Positions 1 to 11,093 of a DNA stretch of 64,000 bases are shown piece after piece. Source of the DNA: Anaeramoeba flamelloides (lineage: Eukaryota; Metamonada; Anaeramoebidae). Location: positions 1,240,001-1,304,000 of the forward strand of contig JANTQA010000023.1 of assembly GCA_027625915.1 (NCBI GenBank), written 5' to 3'. The position numbers were made by a program, and so were the translations under genes. Positions within the stretch are counted from its first letter, which is position 1. The number at the start of each line of letters is the position of its first letter. The notes beneath the pieces are model-generated. The model was not told where the DNA came from. It searched no databases and saw only the letters and a program-made list of their open reading frames with translations.

Positions 1-240
1 AATTGAGAAATAATTATTTGGTCTATTGGTAAATTTAATCTTTGGGTTAATAACGACTCACTGAAAAAATTAAGATTTGGGTTTTTAATTATTGATTATA
101 AATAATCAAATTAAAAAGTATTTCTCGAGCTTATAAGTTGAATTTCATTGGTTTTAAAAAAGTATTGTGGTAAAATTTTTAATTAATAGGTTTGTGATTT
201 TTTTTTGAAAAAATTTTTCAAGATCGGGATGTGTAGTGGT
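1..240. repeat. Dispersed repeat E, copy 1 (left flank of eL6)
   Basis: These bases recur in inverted orientation at about 3205-3427. Shared landmarks in the same order include GAGAAATAATTAT, ATTGGTAAATTT, CACTGAAAAAATTAAGA and TTATAAGTTGAATTT. No open frame runs through it. The two copies bracket the eL6 gene. A short related piece (TATAAGTTGAATTTCCTAGG) also lies just before element F4 near 58050. The left end is cut by the window edge, so the full size is unknown. Confidence 0.6.
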
Positions 241-402
241 TTTATGTAACCAATTTAAATTACTTCCATAAGAATTTAAAATTTAATTGACTCAAACCAA
301 TTTCTTCTAAAGCTTCATTGATAAACTTTAAAAATCACCAAAAATCGAAAGAAGATTTTACTTTTATTTATTTTTTTTAATTTCATACTCATTATTTTTA
401 TT

Positions 403-1208
403 ATGTCTTCCAAAATTGAAAAAGGTAATTAAGTCTAAAAATTTGAAATTACAAACTGTAAACATGATTTGTTTCATTCTGATCTAAATAACCTTTCCTT
501 TTCTTGCTTTTCTTTTTTTTTTTTTTTTTTTTGATTGTTTTTGCTTAATAATTACATCTTTTGTTGCAAAACAAATAACTTTTAGGAACTGTTCTTATTT
601 TACTAATCGGAAAATTCAAGGGAAAACGAGCCGTTTTCTTAAAACAACTTTCTTCTGGATTACTTCTTGTAACTGGTAAAACCATCTCTTTTTTCTTTTC
701 TTTTCTTTTTTCTTTTTTATTTTTTTTTTGATCTTTTTTACTTTTTTTCTTTTTATTAAATTAAAATAAAAAAAACAAACAAAAATAAAAACTTAATACA
801 AATATTCAATATGCAAAAACTAAAAACCCAAAACTAATAACAAAATCAATAAACACAAAAGGGCCCTATCAAATTAATGGTGTTCCAATGACCAGAATCA
901 AAAGAAAATATGTAATTGCAACAAAGACAAAAGTCGATCTTGGAGAACTTGTTGTACCAGAAGAAATCAACGACAAATTTTTCACACCACAAAAACCAAT
1001 TAACAACTGGGAAAAGACAGAAGAAAAATTCTTCACAAAAAAACAAGATCTTAAAAAAGTTGGCCTTAATGAAACACAAACAAAACTTCAAAACCAAGTA
1101 GACAAACCAGTGAACGAAGCAATCAAAAAAATCCAATATCTTAAGGAGTATTTAACAGCAAGGTTCCAACTCCAAAAAGGTCAATTACCTCACAAAATGA
1201 AATTTTAA
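403..1208 (+). CDS. RPL6: Large-subunit ribosomal protein eL6 (3 exons)
   Basis: Component of the 60S ribosomal subunit. The model is join(403..424, 586..675, 862..1208), 152 residues. Exon 1 encodes MSSKIEK and ends in phase 1 before GTAATT. Exon 2 carries the family block GTVLILL and [14 protein letters not shown]. Exon 3 starts GPYQINGVP, continues with [11 protein letters not shown] and ends with LPHKMKF, matching the PHKLVF end of animal eL6. Both introns (161 and 186 bp) are T-rich and end in TAG or AAG. The protein is short beside yeast (about 176) and human (288) eL6 because it lacks the long basic N-terminal extension. The first ATG in frame fits, but an extra upstream exon cannot be excluded. 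Assignment is from remembered family sequences and is strong. Confidence 0.93.
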
Positions 1209-1980
1209 GTAAAGTTTAAGAATTAATTTTAATTCTTTTTTAATTTTTCATTACCTAATAATAAAAAAAAAAAAACAAAAATAAAAAAAAACATAAATTA
1301 AAATTGAATAATACACGGCACATTTATAAAAACAATAGAAGATACACAATAAATTATCAAAATGATCTTTTTTGTTTTGATCCTTTTATTTCTTTTTCAT
1401 TCTTTCTTTATTAGAAAGATAACGTTCTTTTTTTTTTTTTTTTTTTTTTTGATGTATTGCTTTTTGAAATTTTTTTGAAATTTTTTTTTAATTTTTTTTT
1501 TCTTTAATTTTGCTTTCTCTCAAATTACAGCTTCAAACAATTTACGAATTTTTTTTGACAATGTTCATTTACAGAGGACTTTTAACACTCTCAATTGTCA
1601 CAATTAGAAATTGAATTTTTTCGAATACTGGTATTGGAATTACAAAAGGGAAAAATTTTCACTTCATTTTACAATTGCCTTTTTCAAATAGAGAACGAAA
1701 ACCACAAATTACAACCTACTTCTTTGAGAACTCTATTTAGTAAAGAAAAAATATGGAAAGGAAGCGAACATTTTTTCACATTTATGATTCAAATACCAAT
1801 AAGATCAATTTACCAGAATTTCCTTAAGTGACGAGCAAACTTAAAAGATCTTCAAGGAAATTTAATTGCCAATTCAAAAAATTTTACCAGCATCTTGAAA
1901 TTGAACAACCAAAGTAAAAATCTGGTTACTACAAAATCAAACTCACTTTTAATGCTATTTTCCGAAATGAATTATTGTTT
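1209..1980. other. Intergenic, no gene recognised
   Basis: The first part is homopolymer-rich 3' flank of eL6. From about 1570 to 1950 base composition is a little less A+T-rich and a 78-codon frame (1595-1831) is open. Its product resembles nothing I know and has no partner exon, so I read this stretch as a possible gene relic. It stops where element J begins. Confidence 0.4.
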
Positions 1981-2924
1981 TTAAGGGACTAGTCTCTATT
2001 AATTTTTTTTTTGACCAATAACTAAATAAGGAATCCTTATCTTGAAATATGTTTAAAATTGAAAATAGACAGGTTTTTTCAATGTTAGAACTTTTAGTTC
2101 TTGTTTTTTTAAAATTTTACAATTCTGTCAAAAAAAGTGACTTTTAAAAATTTTTTTTTGTAAAAAGATCTTAAACGGATGAGAATTTTTTGATTAATTT
2201 TAGATTTAATTATTTTCTCAAAAATAATATTTATTCTCATTTTTAAAAACGAAAAAATAATTTAAAACTGGTGAATATTTTCTCCTTCACTTCTGTTCAT
2301 CCAACTTGACTCTATAAAGAACTCAATTTGTTTTATCAATAATTACTTTTTTAAAAAATAGTTCTTATTCTTTTCTTTGATTTTTTTTGACTCTGACAAA
2401 AACTTTTAGAATCGGCAATTTGGGAACACTTAAAATAACTTCAAATTCAACAAAAACAAAAGAGTGTAAACTGAAAAAGTAGATTCATGAAAAAAAAAGA
2501 ATGGTACAATATAAAAAAAGAAAATCTTTTATTAAGAGTAAAGCATATATTGTATATTTTTTTCGAATCAAACTATGTTTTCATGCAAATCCAAAAAAAC
2601 CCTTTCAGGTTTATTTTTCAAACTGTTTTTTGTACGTCTTTCACAAACATAACAAGGTTTTGCTTTCTTGCTTATATTTTTTTTTATTTTTTGTATTTTT
2701 GCGAAAAGTTGAAAAAAAGCAACTTTCAAAAAAGTGAAAAAAATGCAAAAATTTTTTATTTCTATAAAAACAATAACTAAATTTAATGAATGTCATTTAG
2801 CAAGATTTCATTAATATACTAAGAAGTTTTTCACTTTGATTTCAAATCTAAGTAATTGGCAAAAAAAATTCTAAATCTCTATTAAATTTACCTAAAAAAA
2901 ATTTAATATAGACTAGTCCCTTAA
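1981..2924. mobile_element. Non-autonomous TTAA element J (944 bp)
   Basis: Left end TTAAGGGACTAGTCTCTATT and right end, read on the other strand, TTAAGGGACTAGTCTATATT form terminal inverted repeats of about 30 bp. TTAA is present at both edges, as expected for a TTAA target-site duplication. The interior is A/T-rich and has no transposase frame. The ends resemble those of F, G and K elsewhere in the window. Confidence 0.75.
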
Positions 2925-3204
2925 AAAGTTTGATCCATTTTTTCTCATTTGAGTCAAGTTCAAAATTCAACATATTTCTGAATTATTTTAAAAAAATATT
3001 ATTTTCTTTGAAGAAAGAAATCTTATTGTCTGTAAAGGAAGTGTACCAAAATAAACTTTAAAAATAAAACCACAAAGTTCTGGAGCAAGTCAGTAGAAAA
3101 AATCTGCTTCATTACAAAAAAATTTAGATTATTATTTTAAACTTCAATATAATATAATTTTTTTGATTCAAAGAACAGTTCAAATCAATTGTTTTCTTTT
3201 TATC
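2925..3204. other. Intergenic, nothing recognised
   Basis: A/T-rich sequence between element J and repeat E copy 2. No frame, repeat or RNA was recognised. Confidence 0.4.
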
Positions 3205-3427
3205 AGTAAAAAAAATCTAAGAAAAAAAACCCAATCCATTAAATTAAAAATTCTCCCAAAATACTTTAGTAAAATCTAGGAAAATTCAACTTATAATCTC
3301 AAGAAATAATTTTTAATTTGATGATTTTTTTCTTCAAGAATTAATAATCCATTCTTAATTTTTTCAGTGGGTTACTAATTTCCCAAGATCAAATTTACCA
3401 ATTAGAATTTATAATTATTTCTCAATT
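3205..3427. repeat. Dispersed repeat E, copy 2 (inverted)
   Basis: Reverse complement of bases 1-240 with many small differences, colinear over about 220 bp. The two copies face each other across 3 kb that contain eL6 and element J. They could be the ends of one large element, or two independent insertions. Confidence 0.6.
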
Positions 3428-4204
3428 TTTTCAAGATTTTCAAGCAAATAAAACTAACTCAAATAAATAATTCAAAAAAAAAAAAATTATAATTTTTATT
3501 AAAAAATACTGATTTTAATACTATAGTTCCTTGTTTATACTCTGATATTTAAAAAAAGAATATTGTAAAATCTTTTTTAATTTCAAGAAATTTAATAAAA
3601 TATTTGTGAATAAAATAAAAGATCAATTTTCTTAGGATCTCCAAGTATTTGATATTTTGGTTTATTTTTATTCTATTTTTAAAATAAGAGTAAAGTTTTA
3701 AAGTTATTTGTTCATACTGACTCTCAAAAATTTCACTAAAAGGGAAATTTCTTCAAAATAAAAATTCTTTTTCTAATTTGTAAAATTTTTCTCTATAAAA
3801 TTTGATCCAAAAATGAAAACAAAAAAGGATCTGGATCTTTTTACTGAAAAGTTAATTGGGAAAAATAAAATGAACTCTTTTAAAAATGATAACTAATCTC
3901 TCTAAAGTTGATAAATGAAGTTGCATATCTGGTTTAATTGAGTTCTTGGGTATATAAGTATCCTAATAACTCTGGGATTAAAAATAAAGAAGAGTTACTA
4001 GTCACTTAAGGCTCAAATCATTTGCCCTGGATTTGATACTGACCCAATGGGTGACTTGAAACTCAAAATGGTATTGTGGAATTGAACCTCTTTTGATTAA
4101 AAAAAATCAAATAACAAAAAAAAATCTTGATAGGATTCTCATTGGCAAAAAATTCAATTCAAAAAAAAAGTTTAAAATTATGTATATCATTGAAAAAAAT
4201 TCAA
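3428..4204. other. Intergenic, nothing recognised
   Basis: A/T-rich sequence without a convincing frame, inverted-repeat element or RNA gene. It ends at element G1. Confidence 0.4.
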
Positions 4205-5423
4205 TTAAGAGGGAAAGTACATTTTTCAATTTTTGAGTGCCACCATTTATGTGAAATTGAATCCTTCAAATCATTTCTTTAGCCAAATACATTGACATTT
4301 TTTGAAATACTAGAATGGAATATTTTCCAGTCTAAAATATTTAACTATCAACTAAAAAAAGGAATTCAAAAAAATGAAAAAATTGATTAAGAAAAAATAA
4401 ATAAAAAGTATTTATTTCTTGATCTTATCTATAAAATTTGGAACAATTACTTATTATTAATTTGGTTTTGTTTTTAATTCTTCATGGAAATACTTTTGTT
4501 TGTAAATTTTGGAGAAACAAATTTCTTTTTATTTCAAAAGAATTTCAAAAATATTATTTAAAAATCCTATTTTCCTTTGATTCATCTAATTCTAGTTTTA
4601 AACAGAAAAATAGTATACTTTTTTAATTCTTCTCGAGAGTAAGGGTTTATTGGACCAATTCGTTTGATTTGATAACTATTTATTTTCCATTAGATTGGGA
4701 ACTCAAAAAAATTCTGAATTCAGGTTGAAATTTTTTCAAAATTTTTCTTTTATTATGCGTTGAATCTTTTGTAACTGTTTTTTGAGACCAATAATTCAAA
4801 CCTTTTACTTTATTTTTTGAAATAGTTTTCTTTGTTTTGGCTCGGTTTGATAGAAATATTTGAAATTAGAATTTTGAAAGTAAATTTGTAAAAAATTTGT
4901 TTTGTAAAATAATAATAAATAGTTATGGGGTGCAACAATTCAAGGTAAAAAATTGTTTGGGTTCAGACAAATTAAGAAGATAAAATCAATCAATCTTCAA
5001 AAATAGGCTTTGATCGAAATTTTTTTTTTTTCATTCTTGATTTCAACAAATTCATCTGGAAAGGTGATCTTTCGATTTTAGTCTTCTAAAAAAAAATATT
5101 TGTTTCAAATACACACCTTTTTGAGTCAATTTTTTTGGTTAATTGCTTGATTAATTTCATTCTTTTGTATAAACACATCTAATGATCCAAAACTTTATTT
5201 AATAAAACTCAAAAATTGATTCAAAAAAAAATGCCCCAAAAAAAAGAAAAATACAAGATTCAACTCTTAATTACTTTGGGTTGGCTTTCTTTTCACCAAT
5301 AGACTGAGAAGGGTATTTTGGTTTCAAAGTTTCAATATATATGTGGCACTCAAAAAATATTTTTTCTATAATGTTCACACAATTAAAATTTTTCAAAATT
5401 GTAAAATGTACTTACTTCCTTAA
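4205..5423 (-). mobile_element. Non-autonomous element G, copy 1 (about 1.22 kb)
   Basis: One of three copies; the others are at 24375-25612 and 29959-31192, in the opposite orientation. The edges are TTAAGAGGGAAAGTACATTT and, on the other strand, TTAAGGAAGTAAGTACATTT, followed by a second shared end motif GAGTGCCACC or its equivalent. All three copies are about 1.2 kb long, so the element looks complete. No frame is conserved between copies and no transposase is encoded. The best conserved inner block reads CCAGATAAATTTGTTGAAAT on the other strand. Confidence 0.8.
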
Positions 5424-5539
5424 GTAAAAAAAGTGTTAAGGCATTCTTGATATCAAAAAATTTAAATTTTTAGAAAAAAAAATCAACTTTTTTCTTATTT
5501 TATATTTCCAAAGTATTAATTTTCTTCAATTTGAAAGTT

Positions 5540-5935
5540 ATTGTTTTCTATAAGTACATAATTAATTTGATTCGATGTAATATAATTTATGATTATTTTC
5601 TAACCCTCTAAATTTGACAGAGTTTCAATTTTGTAACATTCTTACGAAAAAAATAACTTCTAAGAGAAAAAATGAAAAAAATGAAAAAAAAATAAATCTA
5701 TGAGATCTCAAAAAGCGCCAAAGAAATAAACTTCAAAACCAACATAGTTATTTTCAAAATTAAATATTCTAACTATTCAAATTGGAAATTGAATGTAACT
5801 CTTAGGGTGTTTTTTTCTAAAGTGGTTCTCTTTTTTGATTGTTGATTTTTGGAGATCGATCGTAATTTACCTTTTGGATAGTTTTTGGTTGGCATTAGGT
5901 ACTTATAAAAATTTAAATTTTTTTTTTTCTATGTT
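5540..5935 (-). mobile_element. Element F, copy 1 (partial)
   Basis: On the minus strand this matches the inner part of F4 (58111-58796). Shared pieces include CTCTAAATTTGAC, GAGATCTCAAAAAGCGCCAA and TTTTTGGAGATCGATCGTA. The TTAAGGG ends are missing, so this is a fragment. Confidence 0.65.
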
Positions 5936-7525
5936 GATTATATGAGATCAATCATACGACATATACTATTTTATTTTATTTTTTTTTTTTGATATTTGTT
6001 ACAGATAAAAAAATAAATAAATTATTGTTTCCATTTCAGAAAATTATATTTTGTGGTAATGACTTTATTCTTAAACTTCATTTTCACTTGATTTTTTCAA
6101 ATTCAGTGTTTTAAAACTTTAGATCTCTGTTTTTTTTTAACCGCCTTACAAAAACACTCAAAAGGCAATTGAATACATATGTAGAAAATTCTTTTATTTA
6201 GGGGGTTGCATACCTTTTTTAAAAAAAATATAAAAACTCTAAAAAAAAATTAAAATAATCCACATATTTTCTTTTTTTCTTTAATTTGATAATTAGTCAC
6301 TGAAAAGAACCATAACCCACAAATAAATATCCATCTTTATCAATAAAATAAGAATTTATTTATTTTTATTTAGTGTTTCGGCTGTGATAAGAGAGTTTAC
6401 AGCCAGTTCCACTTTTAAGGCACAAACTTCAACGAAATTTAAGGCACAATAAAAATCTCAAATTAAGGCAGAAAATTTTGGAATCTAGTAAAATAAATTG
6501 TAAAAAAAAAAATCCAAATTTGGTACTTTAATTCAAGATTTTTTTTCTTAAATTTTATTCAAAGTTTATGCCTTAAAAGTGGAACTAACTCTATTAAAGT
6601 TTTTTTTTTTTTTCTGTGTGTGCTTTTTTTTTATCAATTATGTATTGAGTGGTAAAAATATTTCCAGCTATTTCTACACTACCATGGATTTATTAAATAT
6701 AGAAATTAATTTTATTATATAAAATATTATCATATTCAACCTACAATAAAATAGTTATGATAAAGTTTAAATTGTTTTAATAGAAGAAAAAAATATGTGC
6801 TCTAATATTTTTATTTTTGTAATACAAAAATATCAAAAAAATCCATTAAAAACATATTTTAATAAAAATATTTGATTTTTCAAAATTATAAAAATCTCAG
6901 GTTAAAAAGATTTAAAAGGAAATATCAAAAAATACTAGAAAGGTTCCCAAGTGTAAATATGGAAGTTAGTAAAAAAATAGATTTTTTACAATTTTCAAGA
7001 TAATTAAAGAGCTCCATTCAATAATCACATTTTGGTAATCGTAAATGAAAAGCTTGTTTTGTGTTTTGAGCTCAGAGTTATTTCAACAAAAACTCGTTTA
7101 GTGAATACCGATATTTCTTTGAAAAATGATTTTTTTTTCAAAATTTGAAAAATTGATCTATACCAAACGATATTTTCAAAATTAATATCATTAGACTACA
7201 AAGATAATCAGACATATATTCATTATTGCAGAAATTTGGAGAAATGCATCAAACTCTTGATTTATCTCTAAAATTTTAAAAAATCTATTTTTTGCAACAT
7301 TCCATTTTTTACTCTTGTCTAGCTAAAAACTTGTTTCAAAAATATAACTTAATGATATTCCCAAAAAGTTAATTAAAAAAAAATGACAAAAGTAATGGTT
7401 ATTTTTTGTCTTTATACTGGTAATTGTGCCTTTAAAAAATGATATTTTAAGTATCCTATTCATTTTGGTTTGCTTACATTTACATAATTTGTTTTTTTTT
7501 TTTGTAAAATTACTCTTATTCGAAT
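5936..7525. other. Intergenic with only element B1 inside
   Basis: Apart from the palindromic element at 6408-6593, nothing coding or structured was recognised. Short frames in this stretch are A/T-driven. Confidence 0.4.
6408..6593. mobile_element. Palindromic element B, copy 1
   Basis: One of four copies of a palindrome of about 200 bp (others 14504-14705, 23700-23896, 48104-48304). Ends read TACAGCCAGTTCCACTTTTA and, on the other strand, a decayed version of the same. The repeated inner word is AAGGCACAAACTTCAACG. The right terminus has drifted most of the four, so this copy is older. Confidence 0.75.
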
Positions 7526-8043
7526 TGTATAGTATGGGAAAAAAAATACCATGCAATCGAAGAATTCCTGAAAAGCTTTTTTAATTGTGAGGATCAGGAA
7601 AATTGTTATATAATTTCTTTTATTTTCAATTAAATCCTTTTTTATCAATAACCAAAGTTTTTTTATCAACCTATTAATAAACCGACCGAAAGTTGATTAA
7701 AGTGGGATGACTATATATAATAGGCAAATAATAATTTGATAGCCAAAGTAGATCAACTTTTTTTGAAAACCAATAGAGTTTTCTAGAGGTTTACTTGAGC
7801 ATGGATCATGATAATTTTTATTCTTGTTTTTTGATTGATTGAATGATATTTTGAACCAGTTGAATTTAATTAATCATCATTCTAATAAATGAGTGAGTCA
7901 TAATTTTAAAAAGTTTGGTTCTTAAAAAAAGGATTTGGTTTTAAATAATAGAAATATATATGAATTTTCCTCATATTCACAATAAAAAAAACTCATCAGG
8001 CATTATTTTCAGGTACAGTATTTTTTTTCACTACTTTACATGT
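7526..8043. mobile_element. Non-autonomous element A, copy 1 (about 0.52 kb)
   Basis: The left end GTATAGTATGGGAAAAAAAA and the right end, on the other strand, TGTAAAGTAGTGAAAAAAAA are inverted repeats that continue for about 60 bp. The interior matches copy 2 (12229-12723): both hold TATAATTTC, ATAACCAA and AATAAACC blocks in the same order. No frame for a transposase is present. Confidence 0.75.
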
Positions 8044-9639
8044 ACAAAAATTTTGACTACTTTTTTCACATTTTTTTTTATAAATAGATTTCTAAAAGAA
8101 GTAGATTACTATCTGTGGATTTGTTTGAAAAAGGGATTTCAAAATGAAGTAAAAATTATTCTCCTTTAGAATTCAAATCCCAGTAATGGATTTGTGAAAA
8201 AAGGTTGAATCAAAACGAAAAATAATTTCTTCTAAAATATTCAAGAATATTTAATTTGTTCATGTTTTTTTATTCGCTTTCTGAGAAACGCCTCTTGGAA
8301 TTTCAGATTAAAGATCCAAAATTTCAAACCTTACATGGATATTTAACTCATTTTATAAAAAAATTAATCTGGAAGTGTAAATAGTGATTTTCTTAAAGTA
8401 TTCTAAAAGAATGAGGAAACAAAAAAATCAAAATTTGCTCAATATTCTTTAATTCATTCACAATTCTTATTAAAACTAAAAATCAAAAGATTGGAAATAA
8501 ATTGTAAAGGTAATACAATCGTCCTGAATAAACATTTTTCGATCACAATAGTGGATTTTTTAAAAATTAAATTTAATCTATTCTTTTTTTAAAAAAAGTT
8601 ACTAGTTAATAATATTAAAAACAATCTAAACATATTTTGATATTTATCAATATTGTTAATTTTCACAAATTTTTTTTAGAATTATAAAATACCATTTTTT
8701 TATTTTTTCTTTCAAATTTTGATAATTCGAAAACATATTGTTGAGAGAAAAATGTTTGAAACAGAAAAATGGTTAGACACCATTTTTAATTGTAAACATT
8801 ACTAAAATTGAAAATCAAATCCAATTGATAACTAGGTGAATTTTAATTAAACCCGGATTTAAATGTGTTACAAGTTCATTAATCTGTGGTGTGTGTAGAA
8901 TACTCATTTGAATGGTTGATAACTAAGGTAGATCATGCTATTTTAACAAAAATCCAAGTTTTAGTTAAAATTAGCTATTAATTCTGAAAATGGTAGTTTT
9001 TAAACTTGCTTTAGACTATAAGAGATAAGGTTTTGAAAAAGTAGATATACATTAATCCTTATTCTAATAAGTAGATTATCGCTATTTTCTTTAGTTATTT
9101 CACAAAGGATTGAAATTAAAAATCATTTTCAGGTTCTCTTAATGTTCCCAATTAAAAATTGCTCTCCAACTATTTTTCTCTTAACAGTTATTTTAAATAA
9201 TCAGTCACTCCAAACTATTCTTTCAACTTAATCATTTTTTAGGTCTTACGAAGTTAATTAAATTTTCTATTGCAATAAATACAGAAAAATAATTTCTAAA
9301 AAATAATGAACACCTATTGACCAAAGCAATACATTTCCGAGATTTCAGAAATAATTGGACAAATAATTTCAAAACCAATTATTTAATTTTTTAAAAAAAT
9401 TAAATTTTTTATTTACTCATCAACATTTCCTGATAAATTTAAGAAGCATATTTTATAACTCAGAAGTCGAAATATTGATAATTACAGCTTTAAACTAGTC
9501 TCGAAAAACGAACTTTTTTTCGGAAATTATTCGGGTTTTTTTTTGGGTTGACAACTTATCATTTTTAATTGAATAGATCAACTAAAAGTATGACTTTTGT
9601 TGATCGAATTTTTATCGAAATTTGAATTTTAACATATTC
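8044..9639. other. Intergenic with a decayed element A copy
   Basis: At about 8690-9170 a diverged relative of element A is visible. The block at 8880-8945 (GTGTGTAGAATACTCATTTG, then GATAACTAAGGTAGATCA) lines up with 12380-12445 of copy 2. Its ends are too eroded to place. Nothing else was recognised on either side. Confidence 0.45.
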
Positions 9640-9851
9640 ATGAAATTAACCTTCGTACACACTCCAGTTTTCATTTTAATATTCTTCGGAGTTGATGCTA
9701 ATTCAGAAAGTAATAACAAAACCAGAAAATTCATTATAATTTCCAAATCTTTTTAGAATTTAGCTGTTCCGAAAGGAGGACCAATAAATGTATAGAATTG
9801 AATGGAACAAAAATCATAAAATACAATTATTTTAAACAAGAAATCATCAAG
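9640..9851 (+). CDS. 5' end of a small secreted protein (2 exons seen, 3' part not found)
   Basis: Model join(9640..9709, 9757..9851). Exon 1 begins MKLTFVHTPVFILIFFG, a typical signal peptide, and ends in phase 1 before GTAATAAC. A 47-bp intron ending TTTTTTAG follows. Exon 2 continues with FSCSERRTNKCIELNG and ends in phase 0 before GTAAATTT. Two Cys close to the start suit an extracellular domain. The following exon was not found before 11094. The gene might join the membrane protein there as its leader, but 11094 has its own ATG with no acceptor just upstream. The very short intron is a weakness, since other introns here exceed 60 bp. Family unknown. Confidence 0.38.
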
Positions 9852-11093
9852 GTAAATTTGTAAGGCTTCTTTCAGAAACAAAAATAATTCAAATTAAACC
9901 TTTAATTTGACACATTTTTTTTTCAAAATTTTTCATATCTGCAAACTTTTAAAATTCATCTTCTTGTGGAAACTATTATCTCAGAAACTTGAGTAGAAGA
10001 GTTTATGAGTTGTGTGAAATTTAAAGGGATTTTATTGGGATATTTATTATCGTTTTATTTACTTTCTAAAATGTAGGGAAGTTAATCAAAAAATATCAGT
10101 AAAAAAATATGATCTTTTTTATGAGAAAATTTTTACTTTTGATCCTTCATTTGAACGAATTACTTTTTTTATTAATAGTACTTTATGAAACCAATACCTT
10201 TTTCCAAATTATTTTTTTGTTGGTTTTGCTGATCCGTTATTTCAAAAACCTTCAAGAAAAAAGAAATAATGTTTTTATTTGAAAAAGTATTTGACATTTT
10301 TCATATACTATTGTAAGAACAATAAACCTCTAACAATATTTTTCAATTAACTTTCCAATTAAATACAAAACAAATGTTTGGTTTAAAGAACAAGTAAAGA
10401 ATCCGATGTTAAATACTGTTGAGCAAAAATTTTTTTTAATAAAAACGAACAAATCCTTTTTTCTACAAAAGAAAAGTCCTATGAACAAAAATTCGTAATT
10501 CAAAATTTGTGATTATACGATGGCTTTGAAAGTCAAAGAGCGATTTTTGAGTTGTGCATTTTCTTTTTCTTTTATTATTTTTGGAAATTTCAGTTGAATG
10601 AATGTCATCTCATGAGTTTTTTGTAATTTATAAAAATCTTACTTTTAACTAGAATTTCGAATTCACCCTAAATATATGGACTTGTTAAAGATCAACCAAA
10701 TTGATCAAATACTCAAATAACAGTTTTCCCTTCAATACTCATTTTTTTTTTAAAAAAAGAGAGACATGTTGCACAAATTAAATTTTATTTTCGACCAAAA
10801 AAAACAAAAGGTCGTTTAACTCTTTACGATAAATAATATTTGGAACCAAGAACAAAAAACAGAACAACTGAAGATTCTAGGATCTTTTGTCGGAACATAA
10901 TTAAGGTTAATACAGGCATCAAAATTTTTCGATTTTTTAACTTTTATTTCCGAAAAATAACTCTCAAACAAATTTTTTTTGGAATTGCTGGCTATTTCTT
11001 GCATCTCCAAAGTCGAGGTTAAAAAAAGTTAAAAATAAAATAAGTTTCAACTTTAATAATTATTTATTTTTTTTTTTTTTATTATTTCCAAAA
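9852..11093. other. No confident gene
   Basis: Short open frames overlap on both strands at 10816-11022. One on the plus strand ends with a plausible tail (FFGIAGYFLHLQSRG) and might be a terminal exon of the secreted gene. The phases I tried did not join cleanly, so it is left uncalled. Confidence 0.35.

Noticed and set aside
846-1136. 96-codon minus-strand frame rich in Phe and Cys
   Set aside because: Complement of the Lys-rich eL6 exon 3.
2487-2780. Two overlapping frames of 78-97 codons
   Set aside because: Inside element J, Lys/Phe low complexity, not conserved in any relative.
7323-8169. Three short frames
   Set aside because: They lie across element A1 and its flanks. The frames are not shared with A2, so they are chance.
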